A stretch of DNA of 51,424 nt from CAZKYX01 sp964557125 (GCA_964557125.1 CAZKYX010000007.1:1-51424), one strand, 5' to 3'. Shown: positions 41,211 through 48,651, counted from the stretch's first letter. Notes: a model not told the origin generated them from the sequence alone. Translations and numbers: made by a program.

Positions 41211-41273
41211 AAAAGCCGTCCGGAGTCACCCCATCCGTTTTTTGTAGAATTCTTGAAGGAAGCGGCAAAATAG
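41211..41273 (+). pseudogene. 3' stump of a second, divergent pyrG
   Basis: The 21 codons from 41211 read KSRPESPHP...FLKEAAK-stop, identical in protein sequence to the last 20 residues and stop of the intact pyrG, which ends 23 bp upstream. Yet 18 of the 20 sense codons differ (for example tca/agc, aga/cgt, ctc/ttg). No homology to pyrG is seen in the 23-bp linker 41188-41210. It is too short to be a gene and looks like the remnant of an older allele. Confidence 0.88.
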
Positions 41274-41618
41274 TTAGCAAGTAATATTCTCTATATGATT
41301 GACTTTGTCTTTTCCTGAAGATACGATTACTTCAATAGCATCAAAGCGGTAAGCGACATCTCCATATTTATATTGATTCAAGAAGAATTGCGATGTTTTT
41401 ATAAGTTTTTTTAATTTCCAGCTATTGATTGCTTCAAGCGGGGTTCCGTATGAGAAGTTAGAGCGTGTTTTAACTTCAACAAACACTATGGTTAGGTGGT
41501 CTTGGGCTATGAGGTCAATTTCTCCAAATCTACTATGATAATTTCTTTGAAGAATGGAGTACCCTTTTTTTAACAAAAAATTGGCTGCAGTATTCTCACC
41601 ATAAGAACCGATGCCCAT
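41274..41618 (-). CDS. yraN: YraN/UPF0102 family nuclease-like protein
   Basis: The 114-residue protein has the YraN restriction-endonuclease-like fold pattern: GSYGENTAANFLLKKGYSILQRNYHSRFGEIDLI (Glu and Asp of the active site), then VFVEVKTRSN (E-x-K). The family is widespread; a role in DNA processing is presumed but not well established. It is often encoded near rplS, as here. The stop directly abuts the end of the pyrG stump. A TACACT box lies 6 nt before the ATG. Confidence 0.9.
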   Translation of the reverse strand: MGIGSYGENTAANFLLKKGYSILQRNYHSRFGEIDLIAQDHLTIVFVEVKTRSNFSYGTPLEAINSWKLKKLIKTSQFFLNQYKYGDVAYRFDAIEVIVSSGKDKVNHIENITC

Positions 41619-41624
41619 GAAAAT

Positions 41625-41630
41625 AGTGTA
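41625..41630 (-). promoter_or_regulatory. Leaderless -10 box of yraN
   Basis: Minus strand TACACT ends 6 nt before the yraN ATG. It lies in the 28-nt spacer after rplS, so yraN may have its own promoter in addition to read-through. Confidence 0.4.
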
Positions 41631-41646
41631 ACAGAAGGGAGGTGGA

Positions 41647-41946
41647 TTATTTAACTGGATTAACTTTTTTTGTGGACTTTTTTCCTTGTCTCGTCGCTAT
41701 CTTTCGTGCTTTTTTCTTGTCTTCCAATAGTTCAACTTTTAAAATTGAAGGTGAATTTACGGGTATAATCCGGTCAACATCAACACCATCAATATGCTGT
41801 CTCACAGTAATCATTGCATTGGTGTGAGTGCCACGAGATTTCATAACTTTTCCCTCAAAAGCGACGACTCTGTCTTTTTTTCCGTCAACAATTTTTTGAA
41901 ACACTTTGACGTTGTTGCCCCTTTTAAATAAAACTGGATTTTCCAT
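41647..41946 (-). CDS. rplS: Large ribosomal subunit protein bL19
   Basis: The 99-residue protein has the bL19 pattern (NNVKVFQKIVDGKKDRVVAFEGKVMKSRGTH, ITVRQHIDGVDVDRIIPVNSPSI). It is shorter than usual (about 115): the C-terminal AKLYYLR segment is replaced by a short basic tail (KKARKIATRQGKKSTKK). It lies at the 30S-50S interface. A TATAAT box lies 9 nt before the ATG (41956-41961). Confidence 0.9.
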   Translation of the reverse strand: MENPVLFKRGNNVKVFQKIVDGKKDRVVAFEGKVMKSRGTHTNAMITVRQHIDGVDVDRIIPVNSPSILKVELLEDKKKARKIATRQGKKSTKKVNPVK

Positions 41947-41955
41947 AATCTAGCA

Positions 41956-41961
41956 ATTATA
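41956..41961 (-). promoter_or_regulatory. -10 box of rplS
   Basis: Minus strand TATAAT, 9 nt before the ATG at 41946, so the leader would be about 2 nt. Confidence 0.55.
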
Positions 41962-42002
41962 CACTATTTGAAGCAAAAATTAAATACATGTGCTAACTGA
42001 GT

Positions 42003-42125
42003 TTGTAAAATCACACATCGGGAGTGTGAGAGGCTAGAAAAGAGCGGAATAAGTTCAAACGCCCAAAATCATACCCCAAGGGTACTAGCTATATATAGCG
42101 GCGCACATGGGAGTGTGAGGTTTAA
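42003..42125. other. Structured spacer with repeated hairpins upstream of rplS
   Basis: The 252-bp spacer 41947-42198 holds no gene. It contains TCACAC-7 nt-GTGTGA (42011-42029), TACCC-CAA-GGGTA (42072-42084) and the palindrome GCTATATATAGC (42088-42099). GGGAGTGTGAG occurs twice as an 11-bp direct repeat (42020-42030 and 42109-42119), each time after a CACA(C)AT arm. This may be a structured RNA or two binding sites. Strand unknown. Confidence 0.4.
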
Positions 42126-42154
42126 AATGCAAAATGAAAACTAAGAAAATCGCC

Positions 42155-42194
42155 AAGTAACCAGTAACAAATAACAAATAACTAATAACTAAAA
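42155..42194 (-). repeat. AACAAATAACTAAT microrepeat after the ATP-grasp gene
   Basis: On the plus strand AAGTAACCAGTAACAAATAA and then CAAATAACTAATAACTAA form about six degenerate 7-bp units ending just after the stop codon at 42199. It is of the same style as the patches near atpG, gatB and polX. Confidence 0.6.
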
Positions 42195-42198
42195 CGTT

Positions 42199-43503
42199 CT
42201 ACTCCTCAATATCATCCTCGGGGTCGTAGGTTTCATCATGGACTGGCTTAATAAGAAAATTCTTCATATCACGATAGCCAATGATAACTGGATATTTCAA
42301 GTTAGTTCTATCAACGACTGAGGCAAGCGTAGTTATTCTCTTGTTTGCAAGTTCAAAAGTTACTTTCACTGTGGGTCTATAGTGCTCGCCGCTTGCAGAT
42401 TTTACAAAAACTTTTTCGTCTGAGAGTGAAAGCCCGAGTAAATCTACAAATTTACTATCCATTGATGTTCTGAATGCTCCGGTATCAAGCTTTGCCTTGA
42501 CGGTAATTGGTTGGCCATTTCTGTCAAAAGTAATATCTTGGATAATGGTAAGCACTTTTGGCCCAATTGAGACTTTGTCCGAGAAGGTTTCAGTAAACAA
42601 ATTTTTTGCAAGTTCTACAGCCCTTTCGGGTGTTGGGGTAAGAATATTTTCCACTCTTTCAAGTCTTGAGCGAAGTGATGCTTTATTGGCATTTTGAATT
42701 GAAAGTCCCGGCCTAGCATTTACCTCCAAAATTTCAGGACCTTTTTTTCCATCAAAGACCAAATCGATCCCAGCATACCCAAGTCCGGTAATGGCTTGTG
42801 TTTTTGATGAAAGATATAAAATCTTATCCCATTCCGGAATTTTTATGCCCCTTGTCTTTATCTTTGTTCCCGGTATTACGTCCAAATTTTGATCATACAG
42901 AACTGCACTTGTTGTAATACCTGTTCTAATATCAATTCCAAAGCCAATTGCACCTTGATGTAAGTTAGCTTTGCCGTGTGATTCCTCTGTTGAGAGCCTC
43001 ATCATTGCCATAACTGGAATGTGGTTAAAAACAATAACTCTTATGTCTGGAATACCATGTCCTGTCAATTTTTTAAAGAATGGATGGGGGAATATACGCT
43101 CTTCCAGAAAAGCATTATCTGGCAGATACTTCATAGAATAAGCTCCTTCAAGAATGTCTAAAATATGTGATTCAAGCTGTTTTAAGTCATATGTTTGACC
43201 CGTTACTGAGGTTGCAATGCCATTCTCCCATTTTTTTATTGGCAAAATTCCGGAGCCCGCAAATCCACGAGCAGGTTTTATAACAAATCCACGTGACGGA
43301 AGGCTGTCCCAGTCAAAGTTACGAATTGAGTCTCTATCGTAAAAAACTGAAAACATGTCAGGGGTGTTGATGTCGTTTTCAAGAAGACGGGTTTTCATCT
43401 CCAATTTATCGTCTGCAACCTTTTTGGCAGAGCCTGGATTGTACTTGCGGATGTATAGGAAATTTCGGGCGTTCATGCCCAGAATGTTTTTACTTACTGC
43501 CAT
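42199..43503 (-). CDS. ATP-grasp ligase (RimK-related) fused to a retropepsin-like protease domain
   Basis: The 434-residue protein has two parts. Residues 1 to about 305 form an alpha-L-glutamate-ligase-like ATP-grasp domain (NARNFLYIRKYNP, VIKPARGFAGSG at 74-85, EILEVNARPGLSIQNAN near 260). Residues about 315-420 match the RimB/'ATP-dependent zinc protease' fold, an aspartyl-protease relative, with KAKLDTGAFRTSM (Asp340) and YPVIIGYRDM. ATP-grasp enzymes of this group join amino acids to peptides or small molecules; the protease domain could trim them. It overlaps the 7TM gene start-to-stop by 14 bp, so the two are coupled. Substrate unknown. Confidence 0.85.
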   Translation of the reverse strand: MAVSKNILGMNARNFLYIRKYNPGSAKKVADDKLEMKTRLLENDINTPDMFSVFYDRDSIRNFDWDSLPSRGFVIKPARGFAGSGILPIKKWENGIATSVTGQTYDLKQLESHILDILEGAYSMKYLPDNAFLEERIFPHPFFKKLTGHGIPDIRVIVFNHIPVMAMMRLSTEESHGKANLHQGAIGFGIDIRTGITTSAVLYDQNLDVIPGTKIKTRGIKIPEWDKILYLSSKTQAITGLGYAGIDLVFDGKKGPEILEVNARPGLSIQNANKASLRSRLERVENILTPTPERAVELAKNLFTETFSDKVSIGPKVLTIIQDITFDRNGQPITVKAKLDTGAFRTSMDSKFVDLLGLSLSDEKVFVKSASGEHYRPTVKVTFELANKRITTLASVVDRTNLKYPVIIGYRDMKNFLIKPVHDETYDPEDDIEE

Positions 43504-44413
43504 GGCGCAAAATTGGGGTAAATCTAAAATACTCCATCAACCTCAAACCAAAATAACGGCCAATTATTATATTAATTGGAATGAGAAGAAATATAAGCTC
43601 AGGGTAGAGAAGTATGGTGTTACGTAAATGGGTCGATGAGAGAAGCATGAAGCCCAAAATTCCAATCGCAAAAGTAACCATCGTGATAATGATAGTTTCT
43701 TGAGCGCTTCTTTCAAGTTGAACAGAGATAATTTGTTCTGACAAAAGAATAAGTAAAAGCACTGGGAAAATAGAGAGCTGTTTTACAACAAGGATTCCGG
43801 CAATACCGCTCACAGTTAACACAAGAAAAATAAAGATAGAGACTATAAACATTGAAAGTGCCATTTTGGGTAACTGCATAATTCTTACGTGCTTGAGTAA
43901 AATTCGTGCAACTGTTGAGGCAAATATAATAGTTGCAAGCAAAATAAGTCCTGCGGTAATACCCGTTGAAAGAAGCGTAATCGAGAGAGCAACGGGAACA
44001 AGCATGCCAATACTAGGGAGTCCGATAACATGTCTAATAAAGGCAATAATTGTTGCAAGCATGGGTAAAAGCAATATAAGTATAATGGTTCTAGATGGAA
44101 CGCCTGACTTTACAGCGGATTGGACGAGATAGGCTGGAGCATTGAGAGGGGTGAGTGTGTCGGCTGGTCTTTGCTTGAAAAGTTGAAGAATAATATTCTT
44201 ATCTTCTATGCTTTCAGGAGATGTTACGTCTTGCTTCTTAAGTTTTGCTAATTCTTCTTGTTCCTTTGCAGAAGCACTTGCGATAAGAGCTGATTCGCTT
44301 GCTACTCCTACAGTTACAACGGGTGTTGGAGCGGTGTTTCGTTGAGCTTCCACCTGAGATTGTAAGGCTAGTAGAGCAATGAACGAGAGGATAAGTGCAA
44401 AAAAGAGTCTCAT
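43490..44413 (-). CDS. Secreted/7TM protein of the 7TM-transglutaminase-like family
   Basis: The 307-residue protein has a signal-like N-terminus (MRLFFALILSFIALLALQSQVEAQ), a charged region of about 75 residues and then seven membrane segments. PSRTIILILLLPMLATIIAF precedes RHVIGLPSIGMLVPVALS, and YPEL and GLRLMEYFRF come near the end, as in the 7TM domain of proteins found with RimK-like ligases. The globular domain usually present on the outer side is much reduced here. The start (44413) is set by the signal peptide and a TAGTAT box 7 nt upstream. Confidence 0.78.
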   Translation of the reverse strand: MRLFFALILSFIALLALQSQVEAQRNTAPTPVVTVGVASESALIASASAKEQEELAKLKKQDVTSPESIEDKNIILQLFKQRPADTLTPLNAPAYLVQSAVKSGVPSRTIILILLLPMLATIIAFIRHVIGLPSIGMLVPVALSITLLSTGITAGLILLATIIFASTVARILLKHVRIMQLPKMALSMFIVSIFIFLVLTVSGIAGILVVKQLSIFPVLLLILLSEQIISVQLERSAQETIIITMVTFAIGILGFMLLSSTHLRNTILLYPELIFLLIPINIIIGRYFGLRLMEYFRFTPILRHGSK

Positions 44414-44420
44414 GATTTTA

Positions 44421-44449
44421 ATACTATCAAAATATGTCTTGTGGTACAA
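44421..44449 (-). promoter_or_regulatory. Promoter of the 7TM / ATP-grasp operon
   Basis: Minus strand: TTGTAC (44444-44449), a 17-bp spacer, TAGTAT (44421-44426), then 7 nt to the ATG at 44413. Confidence 0.6.
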
Positions 44450-44457
44450 ACTGGGTG

Positions 44458-46287
44458 TTAATTTTTTCTGTCAGCGAGTTTTCTGTTCATTGCAGTAAGG
44501 TGCTTCTTTCGAATACGAACAGATTTTGGTGTAACCTCTAAGAACTCATCATCGTTGATAAAATCCAAAGCCTGTTCAAGACTTAGTTCTGTTGGTGTGT
44601 CAATTTGTACTGTAAAGTCTGCATTGGACGAGCGGACGTTGGTTTGTTTTTTTCCTTTACATACATTAATTTCCATATCTTTATCCCGAGTTGAAACACC
44701 AATAACCATTCCTTCATATACTGCAGTTCCCGGCCAAATAAAGAGTGTGCCTCTTTCTTGTGCATTTTCTAGCCCATATGATAGTGCAGAACCTGTTTCT
44801 GAGGCGATAAGAACTCCGTTGCGAGTATTCTCAACAGCAGCAGTGTTTTTGGGGAAGTACCCCAAAAAGAATGTATTAAAAAGTGCAGTGCCCCTCGTTT
44901 TTGTAAGAAGAACGTTGCGGATGCCAAGCAGATTTTGGCTTGAGACTTTGTAAACAAATCTTGAAATGTTGTTAGGTTCTGGATTAAGACTGATAAGCTC
45001 ACCTTTTCTTTTTGCCATTTCTTCAGTAATTACACCTATAAAGCTCGCATCAACATCAATAGTTACTTCCTCGAACGGTTCACAAGTAACCCCATCAACT
45101 GTTTTGTAAATAACCTGAGGCTTTGACACTTCAAGCTCGAATCCCTCTCGTCTCATGTTTTCAATCAAAACTGATAAGTGAAGTTCGCCTCTTCCAGATA
45201 CTGCATAATTTGACGTTGCTTCATCTGGCTCAATTTTAAGTCCCAAATTCGTTTCTTTCTCTTTCAATAGTCTGTCTTTTACCTGAGATGAGCTCAGTAA
45301 TTTTCCTTCTTTTCCCAAGAATGGACTTGTATTAGGGCCAATGGTGATTCGTATTGTTGGGTCCTCGACATGAATTTTTGGAAGACTTATTGGCGATTGT
45401 GGGTCAGTTACTGTTTGACCAATGGTAAGTTCTGGAATACCTGCGATAGCAACGATATCTCCGCTTGAAACTTCCTCAACTTCTTTACGCATGAGTCCTT
45501 CGCTTGTGAAGAGTTTTTGGACTCTATATGAACCCACCACCTTGTCCTCATCAACAAGAGAAACCATTTCGCCTTTCTTGAGTTTTCCTCGAGATACTTT
45601 TCCAATACACAATTTTCCAACGTGAGGATCAGAATCGAGAGTTGAAATAAGCATTTGAAATGGCTCGTTCTCTCCTTGGATACTTGATGGAACGTGCTCA
45701 ACGATTGTTTCAAAAAGTGGCGTAAGGTCGCCACTTATCTCACTTGTATAGTTCTGAGGCAATTCTAAAAATGCCTTGCCATCTCTACCAACTGAGAAAA
45801 GAGTCCTAAAATTTAGTGCAGAGTCATCATGTGCAAGTTCTAAGAATAAATTTTCAGTCTCATGAATGATTTCATCAGGGCGAGCATCTTTTTTGTCTAT
45901 TTTATTGATAAGAAGGACTATCTTAAGGTGTTTCTCAAGTGCTTTTTTAAGTACAAATTTTGTTTGTGGTAGTGGTCCTTCAACAGCATCAACGAGTAGA
46001 ATAGCACCGTCCGCCATATTTAAGACACGCTCAACTTCTCCTCCAAAGTCAGCGTGTCCAGGGGTGTCAATGATGTTAATTTTGTAATTATTGAAGAAAA
46101 CTGCGGTATTTTTGGACAGAATGGTAATACCCTTTTCCTTTTCAAGGTCATTTGAGTCCATGATAAGATCCTCATCCATTTCCTTTTGGTTGTCACGGAA
46201 GGTATGAGTTTGCTTTAACATTGAGTCCACAAGAGTGGTTTTGCCGTGGTCAACGTGGGCGATAATAGCTATGTTTCGAATATCCAT
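44458..46287 (-). CDS. typA: Translational GTPase TypA/BipA
   Basis: The 609-residue ribosome-associated GTPase has G1 AHVDHGKTT, G3 DTPGHADFGGEV and G4 NKIDKKDA. EF-G-like domains II, III and V follow, and then the TypA-specific C-terminal domain (GTALFNTFFLGY, RSSNADFTVQID, VRIRKKHL). Length matches the family. It acts in ribosome assembly or stress adaptation. The gene has a 100-nt leader containing an intrinsic terminator-like hairpin, unlike most other genes here. Confidence 0.96.
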   Translation of the reverse strand: MDIRNIAIIAHVDHGKTTLVDSMLKQTHTFRDNQKEMDEDLIMDSNDLEKEKGITILSKNTAVFFNNYKINIIDTPGHADFGGEVERVLNMADGAILLVDAVEGPLPQTKFVLKKALEKHLKIVLLINKIDKKDARPDEIIHETENLFLELAHDDSALNFRTLFSVGRDGKAFLELPQNYTSEISGDLTPLFETIVEHVPSSIQGENEPFQMLISTLDSDPHVGKLCIGKVSRGKLKKGEMVSLVDEDKVVGSYRVQKLFTSEGLMRKEVEEVSSGDIVAIAGIPELTIGQTVTDPQSPISLPKIHVEDPTIRITIGPNTSPFLGKEGKLLSSSQVKDRLLKEKETNLGLKIEPDEATSNYAVSGRGELHLSVLIENMRREGFELEVSKPQVIYKTVDGVTCEPFEEVTIDVDASFIGVITEEMAKRKGELISLNPEPNNISRFVYKVSSQNLLGIRNVLLTKTRGTALFNTFFLGYFPKNTAAVENTRNGVLIASETGSALSYGLENAQERGTLFIWPGTAVYEGMVIGVSTRDKDMEINVCKGKKQTNVRSSNADFTVQIDTPTELSLEQALDFINDDEFLEVTPKSVRIRKKHLTAMNRKLADRKN

Positions 46288-46356
46288 AATGCTTTATGTG
46301 CTCCCCCTACGCCAAAGGCTACGGAGGATTCGGCTTAAAATATTTCTTGAAGCCTC

Positions 46357-46384
46357 AAAAAAAGAGACACATAGAACGTGTCCC
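46357..46384 (-). terminator. Terminator-like hairpin in the typA leader
   Basis: On the minus strand GGGACAC-7 nt-GTGTCTC (7 bp with one G-U) is followed directly by seven T. It lies 12-39 nt downstream of an extended -10 box (46396-46401) and 70 nt before the typA ATG, so it may attenuate typA or stop antisense read-through from the gene at 46909. Confidence 0.6.
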
Positions 46385-46395
46385 ATAGTTAGTGT

Positions 46396-46401
46396 ATTAT
46401 A
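46396..46401 (-). promoter_or_regulatory. Extended -10 box of typA
   Basis: Minus strand TGG-TATAAT; the transcript would start near 46389, just before the terminator-like hairpin. The -35 match is weak. Confidence 0.5.
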
Positions 46402-46435
46402 CCATAAAATAAGCGTTTATACTTATGAAGTTTGA

Positions 46436-46441
46436 TATAAT
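46436..46441 (+). promoter_or_regulatory. Leaderless extended -10 of greA
   Basis: TGA-TATAAT ends 6 nt before the ATG at 46448. Confidence 0.6.
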
Positions 46442-46447
46442 GCCTAT

Positions 46448-46912
46448 ATGCGTCAAATGAGAAGAGTTCCATACACAAAAGAAGGCTTTGAAGCTATAAA
46501 AAAAGAGCTTGCAGACCTTCGAGAAAATAGAAAAGAAGCGGTGAACAACCTTTCTATTGCCCGCAATATGGGTGATTTGAGTGAAAATGGTTTGTACACC
46601 GCTGCAAAATCACGACTTCGTTCTATGGACGGGCGAATTACTTACCTTGATTTGCAAATCAAATTTGCTGAAATTATTGAGGACGTTGAGAAAGACAAGG
46701 TGGGAATTAACGCAAAAGTAACTATTAGTGATGGAGCAAGTGAACGATTGGTTCATATTGTTGGTGAGAAAGAGGCTGACCCTTTGAATGGGAAGATTTC
46801 CAATATTTCTCCACTCGCAAGAGTCCTCATGGGTAAAAAATTAGGGGATTTAGTTGAATTACACGCTCCAAAAGGCATTATTTCTTACAAAATCAAAGCA
46901 CTTTCCTACTAA
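46448..46912 (+). CDS. greA: Transcription elongation factor GreA/GreB
   Basis: The 154-residue protein has an N-terminal coiled coil whose tip carries the acidic residues of GDLSENGLYTAAKSR, needed for RNA-polymerase backtrack cleavage. A C-terminal FKBP-like domain (IVGEKEADPLNGKISNISPLARVLMGKKLGD) follows. The first four residues (MRQM) could be skipped if the ATG at 46457 were used, but the -10 box supports 46448. The stop overlaps the convergent gene by 4 bp. Confidence 0.93.
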   Translation: MRQMRRVPYTKEGFEAIKKELADLRENRKEAVNNLSIARNMGDLSENGLYTAAKSRLRSMDGRITYLDLQIKFAEIIEDVEKDKVGINAKVTISDGASERLVHIVGEKEADPLNGKISNISPLARVLMGKKLGDLVELHAPKGIISYKIKALSY

Positions 46913-47883
46913 CCTTTCAGTCCATATACTTCTGCTATCGTTTTTGTTTGCTTTGATGTAATGTCATATACCTTTTTACTGCGAATCAGTTCTAGACGCT
47001 TTCTATGAGACGAAATGTAAGTCATTTCCCCTTGTTTGTTGAATGATTCACGAAATTTGCCCTCAACATATCCTTCTTTTGCCGATAATTCCACAAAACC
47101 CTTTGCAACATCTTTGCGCAAAAAGAAAGCATCAGTTCCGGCACTATTACTCCCTACAAATACATACCCTTTTTTTCGAGCCAAACTGACAAGAGCGCTA
47201 AGAGAAGCACCAAAATACAGATGTGAGAAGTGCTCTTTTTCTCTATCAAAATTTTCTTTGTTGGGTACGGTTACGGAATATTCACTACCAAACGTGCTAT
47301 TATATTCAACAATTAAAATTCGTGGGGAAACGGTTGAAATTGCCTCAAGTATCCAGAACTCAATTGAGTCAATGTCTAAGCACATGAGGCCTATATCACC
47401 TGTATAACCGTTTTCGGTAAAAGTCTCGTTAACATTCTTGCTTGTTATACGCTTTTTTATTGCAGTTATGTTGTGTCTATAAAAAATATCTTTTCCCAGG
47501 TTATCGTGAAGGTATTTAATATGGCTATCGTCCAAATCGATTATTAAACCCCTCCAATTGTTGTTCATAAGTAAAAATCTCGTGTTGGACTCTGAATAAT
47601 CTCCAACACCAAATTCGATAAATGACTTGTCCTCGATTTTTACTTTCTGAATAAGATACTGAACAATTCCATCACTCCCAAATTGAGAAAAAACCTTAAA
47701 CTCAGCCTGCTGAATATTTTTATACGTTTTCTCAGCAATCATTCGAGCTTCATGCTTTCCAATCATGAGTTTTAGCTGTTCTAGTTCTTTTTGTAAATCC
47801 TGATGCTCAAAAGTTAGGTGACCAATGGCTAAGTGACGAAGTTTGTTGCGAAATTTTTTTACTAAATTTGTTGCGCCAGCCAT
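46909..47883 (-). CDS. Conserved protein of unknown function, Rossmann/FkbM-methyltransferase-like
   Basis: The 324-residue protein has a basic helical N-terminus with a predicted coiled coil (HQDLQKELEQLKLMIGKHEARM, about residues 27-50). A core follows with KVFSQFGSDGIVQYLI, FIEFGVGDYSESNTRFLL, WRGLIIDLDDS, IGLMCLDIDSIEFWILEAI, IVEYNSTFG and LYFGASLSAL, and then FVGSNSAGTDAFFLRKD. This core recurs in many uncharacterised proteins from glycan clusters. The E-F-G motif resembles the SAM site of FkbM enzymes, so methyl transfer is possible but unproven. A TATAAT box lies 10 nt before the ATG. Confidence 0.65.
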   Translation of the reverse strand: MAGATNLVKKFRNKLRHLAIGHLTFEHQDLQKELEQLKLMIGKHEARMIAEKTYKNIQQAEFKVFSQFGSDGIVQYLIQKVKIEDKSFIEFGVGDYSESNTRFLLMNNNWRGLIIDLDDSHIKYLHDNLGKDIFYRHNITAIKKRITSKNVNETFTENGYTGDIGLMCLDIDSIEFWILEAISTVSPRILIVEYNSTFGSEYSVTVPNKENFDREKEHFSHLYFGASLSALVSLARKKGYVFVGSNSAGTDAFFLRKDVAKGFVELSAKEGYVEGKFRESFNKQGEMTYISSHRKRLELIRSKKVYDITSKQTKTIAEVYGLKG

Positions 47884-47893
47884 GAGTAGAGGT

Positions 47894-47899
47894 ATTATA
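47894..47899 (-). promoter_or_regulatory. -10 box of the 46909-47883 gene
   Basis: Minus strand TATAAT, 10 nt before the ATG at 47883; leader about 3 nt. Confidence 0.5.
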
Positions 47900-48023
47900 T
47901 ACCCTTCTTACAGATTAATGTAGTCGGGTATTGACTCTTCTGAGCTCAATTTGCAACAATAGGTCGTAATTTCGAGTACGAAGAGTATATGTTTTGAGTA
48001 GCTCTAAAACAAGATTGAGCTGT

Positions 48024-48029
48024 TATAAT
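48024..48029 (+). promoter_or_regulatory. Leaderless extended -10 of the thermonuclease gene
   Basis: TGT-TATAAT ends 8 nt before the ATG at 48038. Confidence 0.6.
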
Positions 48030-48037
48030 TTCTTGAA

Positions 48038-48616
48038 ATGAACAAAAAACTCAAATCACGCATTATTTATCTCGTAGTTTTTATTGTCCTTTCATTTATT
48101 GCTTATTACTTTCCTCAAAAATATCAAGATAAAGCAACAATGTTGCCTGTCGAAAAAGAAACATCCCAAAAAAAGGACAAAAAGCCGACTACCGCTCTTG
48201 TAAATGCTACCGTAACAAAAGTAATTGATGGGGACACATTTGAAGTAAGTATGAGTGGAAAACTGGCAAAAGTGAGAGTTATTGGTATTAATACTCCCGA
48301 AACCGTTGACCCACGTAAGAAAGTCGAGTGTTTTGGAGTGGAAGCTTCAGAGAAAGCCAAAGAGATATTAACTGATAAGACAGTACAGTTAGAAAACGAT
48401 ACAACTCAAACCGACAAAGACAAGTATGGAAGACTGCTGCGATACGTAAAGTTACCTGATACTTCTGATTTTGGAAATCTGATGATTCAAGAAGGATACG
48501 CGTATGAATATACTTATGATACGGTGTATAAAAAACAAACCCTGTATAAGGGTGCTCAGACAAAAGCAGAGTTGGCAAAGCTGGGTTTGTGGGCAGATGG
48601 AATGTGTGGCAATTGA
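48038..48616 (+). CDS. Membrane-anchored or secreted thermonuclease (SNase family)
   Basis: The 192-residue protein has an N-terminal hydrophobic signal/anchor (residues 9-25), a Lys-rich linker and a staphylococcal-nuclease domain from about residue 55. The catalytic set is present: VIDGDTF (Asp), Arg80 and Glu88 in VRVIGINTPE (eight apart, as in SNase R35/E43) and Arg132 in YGRLLRY. It should cut DNA and RNA outside the membrane with Ca2+. In a probably host- or community-dependent cell with reduced metabolism this could supply nucleotides (inference). Confidence 0.9.
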   Translation: MNKKLKSRIIYLVVFIVLSFIAYYFPQKYQDKATMLPVEKETSQKKDKKPTTALVNATVTKVIDGDTFEVSMSGKLAKVRVIGINTPETVDPRKKVECFGVEASEKAKEILTDKTVQLENDTTQTDKDKYGRLLRYVKLPDTSDFGNLMIQEGYAYEYTYDTVYKKQTLYKGAQTKAELAKLGLWADGMCGN

Positions 48617-48641
48617 CAGCAAGGTAGGATTTGTTTAGAGT
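48613..48641 (+). promoter_or_regulatory. Promoter of the HAD gene overlapping the thermonuclease stop
   Basis: A perfect TTGACA (48613-48618) overlaps the thermonuclease stop codon. A 17-bp spacer leads to TAGAGT (48636-48641), then 10 nt to the ATG at 48652. Confidence 0.6.
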
Positions 48642-48651
48642 AGTTGTTGGC

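Noticed and set aside
42003..42125. Known riboswitch, SRP RNA or 6S RNA in the rplS spacer
   Set aside because: None of the conserved cores of these RNAs could be recognised by eye; left as an unnamed structured spacer.
44555..44953. 132-codon plus-strand open frame
   Set aside because: Antisense to typA, which has all its motifs; no start signals.
28511..46912. Alternative genetic code (UGA as glycine, as in Gracilibacteria/SR1)
   Set aside because: UGA ends several intact genes at the expected family length, including gatA-region and polX genes, and conserved glycines use GGN codons.
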